Origin: JAWKTT01 sp041398965
GTDB lineage: Bacteria; Planctomycetota; Planctomycetia; Planctomycetales; Planctomycetaceae
Assembly (NCBI GenBank): GCA_041398965.1
Contig: JAWKTT010000005.1
Coordinates: forward strand, 186,001-250,000
Direction of reading: 5' to 3'
DNA: 64,000 nt
The position numbers were made by a program, and so were the translations under genes. Below are positions 32,970 to 41,900 of the stretch, piece after piece. Position 1 is the first letter of the stretch, and each line of letters opens with the position of its first letter. Below the pieces are notes generated by a model. The model was not told the origin of the DNA, did not search any database, and worked only from the letters and a program-made list of their open reading frames with translations.

Positions 32970-35462
32970 ATGTTGAAAAGACTGGCGTGGAGACTTCGCG
33001 GGCTGATTGCCTTGGCGATACTCGCGGGGAGCGGGGGGCCTGTGTTTGGCGTCGAGTATCCCGGGTTGGGGCCGAAGGGGGACCTCGTTCGGCTGGAGAT
33101 CGAGCAGGCGGGGGACCCTGTGCTGATGGGGCGAAACGCTCGGAAACAAATGGTGGTTACGGGTGTTTACTCGAGCGGGCAAAAGCACGACCTGACTTAC
33201 GGGGTTGCGTACAGCGTCGACGCACCTCAAGTCATGACCGTCGACGCGGAAGGGCTCGTGATCCCTCGGGCGGATGGTGAGGCGACGATTACCGCTCGCG
33301 AGCCAGGGGGGAAGACGGTCGCCATCAAGTTGACCGCAGCGAGGTGTAATGAAGAGCTTTCGGTGAACTTTGAAAATGAGATCGTCCCGATCTTTACGAA
33401 GCTGGGCTGCAATGCCGGGGGATGCCACGGAAAGTCGGACGGGCAGAACGGCTTCCGACTCTCGTTGCTCGGATTCTATCCTCAAGAGGACTACGAGTAT
33501 CTCGTTCATGAAGATCGTGGGAGACGGATTTTCCCGGCCGACGCCGAGTTCAGTCTGCTACTGCAAAAGGGGACGAACACTCTTCCACACGGAGGGGGAC
33601 GTCGCATGTCTCCGGGGTCGTATGAAGCTGATCTGATTGCTCGCTGGATTCGTCAGGGAACACCGATGGGGGCTCCCGATGATCCGAAGATCTCCAAGAT
33701 CGAGGCTGTTCCGTCCGTGCGAGAAATGAACTTCCAGTCGACACAGCAGTTGTCTGTGATTGCCCACTACACTGATGGTTCAACCCGGGATGTGACTCGC
33801 CTTGCGTCCTACGAAGCGAACCATGCCGAGATGGCGATCTCGAATGTTTCCGGACGTATCACCGTCGAAGATGTTCCCGGTGAAGTGGCGATCATGGTCC
33901 GATTCGGCGGCGAGGTTGCGGTCTTTCGAGCCATTATTCCTCAAGGCTTGCCCGTCCCCTCGACCCCTCCACAAAAGAACTTCATCGATCAACTCGTCTT
34001 TGGAAAGTTGAAACAACTTGGAATTCCCCCCGCAGACCTGTGTGACGATGCGACGTTTGTTCGCCGAGCAACCATTGACATCGCGGGGCGGCTACCAACA
34101 GGGGAAGAGGTCGAGCAGTTTGTGGCCGACAAGAATCCCGCAAAGCGGGACGCTCTGGTTGATCGACTTGTCGATTCGCCGGGATATGCCGACTACTTCG
34201 CCAACAAGTGGGCTTCTGTCTTGAGGAACAAGCGGCGTAATGGGAACGACATTCCGTATACCTATCGCTTCCATACCTGGATTCGGCAGTCACTGAATGA
34301 AAACGTTCCCTACGACAAGTTCGTCCGCGGTGTGTTGACGGCCACCGGTGATCCCGAAACTCACCCTCCTGTTGCATGGTATCGTGAAGTTGGCACGTCG
34401 ACGGCTCAGATGGAAGACACGGCACAACTCTTTCTTGGGATGCGTCTCGCCTGCGCCAAATGTCATCACCATCCGTTCGAGCGATGGAGTCAACAGGACT
34501 ACTACGGTTTTGAGGCGTTCTTCTCTCAGGTCACCCTGAAGAACAGCAAGTACAACCAGCAGACGAATACGCCGGACATGGTCACCGTGCGGGCCATTGC
34601 TCCCAAGTCCCGTAATCCGCGGACAGGAGATGATGTCGTTCCGACCGGTTTGGGGAGTGAGCCGCTCGACATCAAGCCCTACGAGGATGCCCGACATCAA
34701 TTGCTTGACTGGATGTCTGCGCCCGACAATCCGTTTTTCTCGAAGGCACTGGTTAACCGCTATTGGAAGCACTTCTTTGGGCGAGGGATTGTTGACCCTG
34801 AGGACGACCTTCGAGTGACCAACCCCCCGTCAAATCCCGAATTGTTGGATGCCCTCGCAAAGCACTTCATCGACCGAAAGTTTGACCTGAAGGACCTGGT
34901 TCGGACGATCTGCAAGTCGAGTACCTATCAGCTGAGCTCTCAGCCGAACGAGGGAAACATCAATGACAAACAGAACTATTCACGGTTCTATCCGCGGCGA
35001 CTTCCGGCCGAAGTCTTGTATGACGCCGTGAACGCGGTCGCACAGACCCCTTCCAATTTCGGTGGCATCCCTCAGGGGACGACCGCTGTGCAATTGCCTG
35101 ACAACGGATTCAACAACTACTTCTTGCAAGTGTTTGGCAAACCAGAGGCAGAGTCGGCCTGTGAATGTGAGCGATCGGCTGAGGCCAATTTGTCTCAGTC
35201 ATTGCACATGCTCAATTCGTCCGACATTCAGGGGCGTCTGCAGAACGGAAATGGCCGGGCGGCTAAACTCGCCCGAGAGATCGAACGTGCCGATTCCGAC
35301 AAGGTTCGAGAACTGTATCTGTCTGCGTTCAGTCGTGAGCCAACTCAGGAGGAGATCGACTTTATCGTGAACCGCGTCTCGACGTATCAGAACCGCCAGC
35401 AGGCATGGGAAGATGTGTTGTGGGCGGTGTTCAACGCCAAGGAATTCCAGTTTGTTCAGTGA
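32970..35462 (+). CDS. DUF1549/DUF1553 exported protein with Ig-like (BIG2) and cytochrome-type domains
   Basis: An 830-residue protein with a signal peptide (LIALAILAGSGGPVFG). An Ig-like BIG2 domain covers about residues 30-125 (VVTGVYSSGQKHDLTYGVAY, IPRADGEATITAREPGGKTV). A planctomycete cytochrome-like region follows, with the unusual spacing GCNAGGCHGK (Cys147, Cys152, His153). DUF1549 spans about 345-550 (FIDQLVFGKLKQLGIPPADL, FVRRATIDIAGRLPTGEEVE) and includes a canonical CAKCH at 495-499. DUF1553 spans about 580-825 (NPFFSKALVNRYWKHFFGRG, SSTYQLSSQPN, RYYPRRLPAEVLYDAVNAV-like sequence). The family is nearly restricted to Planctomycetes and related phyla, is exported, and typically travels with DUF1501. 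A redox or polysaccharide-related role is suspected but not shown. Confidence 0.9.
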   Translation: MLKRLAWRLRGLIALAILAGSGGPVFGVEYPGLGPKGDLVRLEIEQAGDPVLMGRNARKQMVVTGVYSSGQKHDLTYGVAYSVDAPQVMTVDAEGLVIPRADGEATITAREPGGKTVAIKLTAARCNEELSVNFENEIVPIFTKLGCNAGGCHGKSDGQNGFRLSLLGFYPQEDYEYLVHEDRGRRIFPADAEFSLLLQKGTNTLPHGGGRRMSPGSYEADLIARWIRQGTPMGAPDDPKISKIEAVPSVREMNFQSTQQLSVIAHYTDGSTRDVTRLASYEANHAEMAISNVSGRITVEDVPGEVAIMVRFGGEVAVFRAIIPQGLPVPSTPPQKNFIDQLVFGKLKQLGIPPADLCDDATFVRRATIDIAGRLPTGEEVEQFVADKNPAKRDALVDRLVDSPGYADYFANKWASVLRNKRRNGNDIPYTYRFHTWIRQSLNENVPYDKFVRGVLTATGDPETHPPVAWYREVGTSTAQMEDTAQLFLGMRLACAKCHHHPFERWSQQDYYGFEAFFSQVTLKNSKYNQQTNTPDMVTVRAIAPKSRNPRTGDDVVPTGLGSEPLDIKPYEDARHQLLDWMSAPDNPFFSKALVNRYWKHFFGRGIVDPEDDLRVTNPPSNPELLDALAKHFIDRKFDLKDLVRTICKSSTYQLSSQPNEGNINDKQNYSRFYPRRLPAEVLYDAVNAVAQTPSNFGGIPQGTTAVQLPDNGFNNYFLQVFGKPEAESACECERSAEANLSQSLHMLNSSDIQGRLQNGNGRAAKLAREIERADSDKVRELYLSAFSREPTQEEIDFIVNRVSTYQNRQQAWEDVLWAVFNAKEFQFVQ

Positions 35463-35688
35463 CTCCGCTCGAGGAGTCTATTCGCGGAGATATGTTCTTT
35501 CGGTTCGCTGGTCGAATCCTTCCGGGCGAGGCACAGGTTTCCTGATAGTGCCGATCGAAACGATTCAAGACAGATCTTTCGGACGGCCAGGGAGCGTGAT
35601 CTTATGACGGTCGAAGCCCAGATTGGCGTCAAGCTTCGATCCGCGGCCGGCTGAGTTCCCTGTTGTTTCATTCCCCTGAGTGTTGACC

Positions 35689-38600
35689 ATGAAGCGAGTC
35701 CCCCTTGTCTCTCTCCGAATTCATTCCTGGTTGATCTGCCTGGTTTGCGGGTTGCTGGCCGGTTTGGGAGTCGTGACTCCGGCCGAAGCCCAACTCCCCG
35801 CTGCACGACTGGATGAAGTGTTCCCAGCAGGTGCTGCTCCGGGGGCCACCATCGAAGTGACGATTGCCGGAACCGATCTCGACGACGTTGATCGGTTGCA
35901 GTTCTCGCATGTGGGCATCAAAGCGGCTCGTAAAATGGCCGAGCCAACACCATTCGATGAGGGACCGCAGCCCGTCGACAATGTGTTTGTGCTCAGTATT
36001 GCCGGCAATGTCCCACCCGGCCGCTATGAGGTGCGTTGCCTGGGGAAATACGGACTGTCTAATCCGAGAACCTTTGTGATTGGACGACTCACTGAGGTTG
36101 TTGAGAGTGAGCCGAACGGCGGAAATGCACTTCCCCAGTGGACCGAAGTTGATGACGGCATGGGGGGGAAGAAGCGGATCAATGAAGCGTCCGAGTTGAG
36201 TTTGCCGGCAACGATTAACGGACAGTCGAGGAACGGTGCCGATGTCGACTGGTTTCGATTCACAGGGAGCGGGGGGCAGCGAATTCTGCTCGATGGTTAT
36301 TCCCACAGGATCGACTCCCGCATGGATTTGGCGGTGACGGTCTTCAATAGTTCGGGCCGTGCCATCGGACAATCCAAGTCGGGACCGTCGGGTGACCCAC
36401 TGGTTGATGTCACGCTTCCTGGCGATGGAGAGTATTTCGTCAAGGTTCACGATGCCCTATATGGGCAGGGCACCGGAAACTTTTACCGCATCGACATCGG
36501 CGTCCTGCCTCACCTTGATTTTGTATTTCCTCCCGCCGGACTTCCCGGATCGAACGACGAGTACACAGTCTATGGTCGGAATCTTCCCGGCGGTCATGAG
36601 AGTGGACTGACCATCGATGGCAGTGCGGTGCAGATGGTGAAAACGCGGATTCCCATTCCGGGCAGCGTCGTTGATCAGCTTACGTTTTCTGGTCGACTCG
36701 ACCCGCACATGGGGGGAATGGACGGCATTGAACATCGAGTGACCAGCGGGAATCTTCAGTCGAATCCGCTGCTCATTACCTCGGCGAGTGCCGCTGTCGT
36801 GCTTGAACAACCCAACAATGACAGCGCAGACACTCCGCAGAAACTGACACCACCCTGCGAGGTCGCGGGGCAGTTCTTTCCCCTTCGCGATGTCGACTGG
36901 TTCAGCTTCGAGGCAAAACAGGGGGATGTTTGGTCGATCGAACTCTATTCGCATCGACTCAACCTGCCGACAGATCCAGCGATCCTCATTCAGCGAGTGA
37001 GTGTCAATGAACAGGGGGAACAGCAAGTCAGCGATGTCACTTTTCTGGATGATGTGACGTTGCAAAACTTCAACAATCGTTCCGGATTGCATGAGTTCGA
37101 CATGCGGACCACAGACCCGTCGTATCTCCTGAATGTTCCGGCAGACGGGACATATCGCATCCTTGTCAAAGACGGATTCAGTTCGGTTGCCAGTGATCCG
37201 CGTCTTGTTTATCGCCTGGCGATACGGAAGCCGACTCCGGACTTTCGGATTGTGGCTGTTCCGGGTGACTCGACCGGGGCGCTGATGTTGCGAAAGGGGG
37301 GGCGTGACGTCGTACGTGTCTTTGTCGACCGACAGGATGGTTACGACGGAGAGGTCCAAGTGGCCGCAACCGGGTTGCCAGCGGGAGTCACCACGGAAGA
37401 GATCACCATCGGACCGGCGAATCAGATGGGAACACTCGTTCTGACAGCCGCTGAGGATGCGACGACCGATGTCGGAACACTTCAGATAACAGCCAAGGGT
37501 CTCGTCGGGGGCAAGGAGGTCACCCGTAAAGCACGCTATGGGGGGGCATTGTCTCCCTTTCAGTTCAATCAACCCAACTCCAACATTCCCAGCGTTCCGT
37601 CTCGACTTGTTGACCGAATTCAGGTCTCAGTTTCTGAAGCAGAGACCTCGCCTCAACTGCTCACAATTGGCGATGGAAAAGCCATTGAGACCTCGCGGGG
37701 GGGCGTCGTTAAGGTGCCGTATCAGTTCAAGAAGCAGGAAGGGGTCGGCGGGAACCTCATCGGATTTCCGATCGATTTCCCTCCGCAAACCAATGCTCAG
37801 CAGGTCAACATTGGCGCGAACGAGAAGGGAGAATTCGAATTACGATTTCAGGCGAACACACCTCCGGGAACGTACACCTTCTATCTCGCCGGTTTTAATC
37901 AGGGGATGCAATACAAAAGGAATCCGGAGGCGGCGGCTCGCGCCAAGGAGCGACAGGAGCGGATCGCGAAGATTCTAACCGAGGCACAGCAGAAGGCTCA
38001 GGCTGCTCAACAGACCGCCCAGACAAAGGCCAATGAACTCAATCAGGCGAATACGGCACTCACGCAAGCCAATGCTGCAAAAACCCAGGCAGATCAACTG
38101 GTGATTTCGAGCGACTCAACCCTCAAACAGGCCGAGGCGAACCTGAAGCAGAAACAGGAACAGTCGGCCGCAAATCCGGCAGATGAGGGGTTAAAGTCTC
38201 AGGTGGCGACAGCACAGACAGCCGTCGACGATGCCGCCAAGAAGCTAAAAGAGGTGCAGACCGCCGCCGCGGAGTCGCTCAAAAAACTGGAAGAGGCGAT
38301 GACTTCGCAGGTCGTCGCAACCGAGGCGAAATCGAAAGCCGACATGGAACTCCAACAGACGCAGCAGTTCCAGCAACAGGCTCAACAGGAAAAGCAACGA
38401 GCCGATCAAGTTGCAAACCAGAAGCAGAGCGAGGCGAATCCGCGTGGTATCAACGTCAATGTTCCGTCGAACTCCGTGACGATCAAGCTCGCAGAATTTC
38501 CGGTCAACGTGGATGCAATGGCCGAAGCGGTTTCGGTGAAGCAGGGCGAGAAGGCCGAGGTTGCCGTGAAGGTGACACGCTTGTACGGCTTCACCGCTGC

Positions 38601-38829
38601 GGTATCTGTGCAGACGCAACTTCCCGGTGGCGTGGGTGGTGTTGGTATCCAGAACGTCAATATCCCGGACAACCAGCAGGAGGCAAAGTTTGAAATCTCA
38701 ACTGCCCCAAACGCGACGGTCGGTGAGCATACCTGCACTCTCCGGCTTCAGATGAACTTCAATGGGCAAAACCTGATCATGGAACGTCCGTTGAAAGTGA
38801 CGGTCGTTGAAGTGAAGCCGTCGCCATAA
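35689..38829 (+). CDS. Exported PPC-domain protein with long Ala/Gln-rich coiled coil
   Basis: ATG at 35689 gives about 1,046 residues and a clear signal peptide (LICLVCGLLAGLGVVTPAEA). Two bacterial pre-peptidase C-terminal (PPC) beta-sandwich domains follow at about 180-270 (DVDWFRFTGSGGQRILLDGY, GEYFVKVHD) and 400-510 (DVDWFSFEAKQGDVWSIELY, GTYRILVKDGF). After further Ig-like modules comes a coiled coil at about 747-917, very rich in Ala, Gln and Lys (QKAQAAQQTAQTKANELNQA, LKQAEANLKQKQEQ). A final beta-sandwich closes the protein. It lies 226 bp after the DUF1549/DUF1553 gene and before a cytochrome-WD40 giant that has a comparable coiled coil, which suggests the proteins assemble together. 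Function unknown. Confidence 0.85.
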   Translation: MKRVPLVSLRIHSWLICLVCGLLAGLGVVTPAEAQLPAARLDEVFPAGAAPGATIEVTIAGTDLDDVDRLQFSHVGIKAARKMAEPTPFDEGPQPVDNVFVLSIAGNVPPGRYEVRCLGKYGLSNPRTFVIGRLTEVVESEPNGGNALPQWTEVDDGMGGKKRINEASELSLPATINGQSRNGADVDWFRFTGSGGQRILLDGYSHRIDSRMDLAVTVFNSSGRAIGQSKSGPSGDPLVDVTLPGDGEYFVKVHDALYGQGTGNFYRIDIGVLPHLDFVFPPAGLPGSNDEYTVYGRNLPGGHESGLTIDGSAVQMVKTRIPIPGSVVDQLTFSGRLDPHMGGMDGIEHRVTSGNLQSNPLLITSASAAVVLEQPNNDSADTPQKLTPPCEVAGQFFPLRDVDWFSFEAKQGDVWSIELYSHRLNLPTDPAILIQRVSVNEQGEQQVSDVTFLDDVTLQNFNNRSGLHEFDMRTTDPSYLLNVPADGTYRILVKDGFSSVASDPRLVYRLAIRKPTPDFRIVAVPGDSTGALMLRKGGRDVVRVFVDRQDGYDGEVQVAATGLPAGVTTEEITIGPANQMGTLVLTAAEDATTDVGTLQITAKGLVGGKEVTRKARYGGALSPFQFNQPNSNIPSVPSRLVDRIQVSVSEAETSPQLLTIGDGKAIETSRGGVVKVPYQFKKQEGVGGNLIGFPIDFPPQTNAQQVNIGANEKGEFELRFQANTPPGTYTFYLAGFNQGMQYKRNPEAAARAKERQERIAKILTEAQQKAQAAQQTAQTKANELNQANTALTQANAAKTQADQLVISSDSTLKQAEANLKQKQEQSAANPADEGLKSQVATAQTAVDDAAKKLKEVQTAAAESLKKLEEAMTSQVVATEAKSKADMELQQTQQFQQQAQQEKQRADQVANQKQSEANPRGINVNVPSNSVTIKLAEFPVNVDAMAEAVSVKQGEKAEVAVKVTRLYGFTAAVSVQTQLPGGVGGVGIQNVNIPDNQQEAKFEISTAPNATVGEHTCTLRLQMNFNGQNLIMERPLKVTVVEVKPSP

Positions 38830-38951
38830 CGACGCATTGCATTACGACGATGTAAGTCACTCGCACGACGAACCGTTGATATTGATTCCCCACTGTTTCG
38901 TTAGACGTGTCGATGACAACGTCTGACACCATTTGTATCGCGGAGAATGGT

Positions 38952-41900
38952 ATGTTGAAGTCTCGATCTCGGACGATGTTGCTTAACCTTTGCAACGCAA
39001 TGGCCATCGCGATTCTTCTGGTCCCACCTGTGTTGCAAGCGGCACCTATTCCGATCGACGACGTGAAACGTGCGGAACCTGTTTCGTTCGAAAAGGAAAT
39101 ATTCCCGATTCTTCAAAGGAACTGCCTTTCCTGTCATTCGGCAAGTGAAAGAGAGGGAGACTTGGTGCTCGAATCGCCCCAAGGGATATTGAAGGGGGGA
39201 GACACCGGACCAGCGGCCATTCCTGGAAAGGGGAGCGATTCACTGATCCTGAGGGTGGCGTCTCACCAGTCAGACCCGGTGATGCCACCAGCCGGAAACG
39301 ATGTCGCAGCGAAGAATCTAACCCCGGCCGAACTGGGATTGCTTAAGCTCTGGATCGACCAAGGGGCGAAGGGGAGCGGGGGGATCGATTCGTTGTCCCC
39401 GACTCGCTGGCAGCCACTCCCAGCGGGGCTTCATCCGGTTCATGCGCTTGCCCTCACCGAAGACGGTCAGTATGCCGCTGTCAGTCGTGCCAACCAGATT
39501 TTCCTGTATCACATTCCGACCGGAACGCTGGTGACCCGATTGTCGGACCCGGCTCTGGCCCAGTTCATGCCCCAATCGACTCCCGTCGATCCGCAAGTCA
39601 AGAGCGGTACGGTCAATGGTGGCGTGCAAGTGGCGTCGGGAGGAAATGTCGAGGCATCGTCAGATGGGCCGGGCAATGGCCCGCAGGTGGTCGAGATCAC
39701 CGGCATCGCACATCGTGATTTGGTGCAGTCACTCGCGATCAATGTCGATGGAGACCTGCTTGCGTCCGGAAGCTACCGAGAGGTCAAACTTTGGCGTCGG
39801 CCGCGAGATGTGACTCGACGAAACATCGCTCTTGGAGGAAAGGGGACTGCGGTTGCTGTGAGTTCCGACAATCAATGGATTGCGATCGCCACCGACAAGC
39901 CGGAGGTAAAGTTGTTCAAAGTCGCGGACGGGCAACCGGGACCAGTTCTGACGGGTCACACAGACCGTATCACCTCTCTGCGATTCAGTGAGGACAGTCA
40001 GCAACTGTATTCGTCATCAATCGACCAGACAGTACGTCTCTGGAACGTGCCTGAAGGAAAGCCCCTTGGCATCATTGAGACTTCGGCCCCGGTCAACGCG
40101 GTCGAGCTTGTCTCGTCGGGAGTTGTTGCCACGGATCAACCTCCAACGTCACCAATTCTTATCACTGGGCACGCCGACAACTTAGTGCGAGTCTGGCAGT
40201 CGAATCTCTCGAACGGTACCGCAATTCCCAATGTTCTGGCGAACCTCGAACGGACGACGACATCTCCCGATGGCTCTCTGCTGGCAATGGTTGATAACGC
40301 GGGAAGTGTCCGGGTGCTGTCGTTATTTGAGGTAGAAGGAACTCCCGTCGGCCGCGAACTGGCAACCTGGAAAATCGAACGGGGCATCACCGCATTGACT
40401 TTCGTTCGACTGAATGGAGTTCCGACACCAACTGCGGAACTGCCGGCCCAGGGATACGTGCTCGCAACCGGTTCGACCGATGGTTCGATCCGCGTTTGGA
40501 GCCTGCCGGAACATCAGTTGATTCAAGAGTGGCGTGGGGATGCTGTTGCAGTGAAGGCAATCTCGTCATCGGCCGACGGGAAGCTCTTGGCAACGGGTCT
40601 TGAGAATGGTGCGATGACTCAGTGGGATCTTGCGGCCACACTGTCGCCTCCACCTGTCGAGAACGAGGTCATACACGATTCGCAGTCACCAGTCACCCTG
40701 ACTGCGTTGTCTCCGTCGAAGAAGCTGTTGGCGGTTGTTGGCGTCAAAGACGGACAGCCCGCGATCTATGTCAGGAACCTGGAGACTCAACAGTTGATAG
40801 CGGCATTCAAGGGGCATGTGGGGGCCGTTCGCTCTCTGGCATTTACCAGTGATGAGACTGGACTGCTGAGTGGTGGAGACGACAAGTCGATTCGTCTCTG
40901 GAATCTCCAGAATCCGACAGAGCCAGAGAAGGCAAAGTTGGACGCCTTGCCGTCCGCAGTCACTGCGGTTGCAGCCAGTGGTGATGGCACGCAGTGGCTT
41001 GCAGGTTTTGCTGACAACTCCCTTCGGCTCTACAACCCGGCAGGAGCGACGCCCGAAGAGATCGTGGTCCGAGAATTTTCCGGGAATAGCGGGGCGATTC
41101 TGGCCGCTGGTTACTTCAACGGTCAGCCCTACTCGGTCTCTGCGGATAAGTCGGTCAGGTTTTGGAATGCAGCAGATGGTTCGCAGACTCGAACATTCAA
41201 CATGCCAGCTGCGATTACGTCCTTCACGATTTCAGGCGATGGTCAACGGATGGCGTTTGGTGGTGACGACAAACAGGTGCGGATTGTTCAGACAGACAAT
41301 GGCACGGTCGTTCAGACGCTTCCCGGTTTTCAGCAGACCACAACATCACTCGCATTCTCGGCAGACAATCAGCACCTCTCGGTGTTGTCCAGTGGTGGTG
41401 AACTATCTCGATGGCAACTTTCCAGTCAGCGGCTCCTGGAGGCGTCTGTCGACGCAAACCAAACGACCCTGTTTCAAACCGCCGACGTCGCATCACTGAT
41501 GGTGGGAGACAAGGAGGGGCGAATCCTGAAGAAGAAATTTCGATTTCAGAGTTTCTTCGATGGGAACACACAGCCCGTGACGGATCTGCTGTATCACCCG
41601 AACGGATCGGTCCTGTTGATGACCGGTGCCGACGGATCATTTCGCGGTTACAACGCACAGGACGCCCAGGCAACATTCGCGACCAATCACGGTGCCGCTG
41701 TACACGATCTGGCAATCTCGGCTGATGGAAACACGTTGTCGACAGCGGGCGAGAATGCTCAGGTCCGATTATGGAATATCAGTGGTGGCGCTGTTGGGCC
41801 TCAGCAGTTAACAGGATTCGCAGGTCCTGTGTTCCACACCTGTTTTTCCAGCAACGGTACGCGACTGTTTGCCGCAACTGGTGGAGAGAAGCCGGCGGTC

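Noticed and set aside
36457..37572. 371-residue minus-strand open frame
   Set aside because: It is antisense to the PPC-coiled-coil gene and lacks a binding site or domain; a shadow frame.
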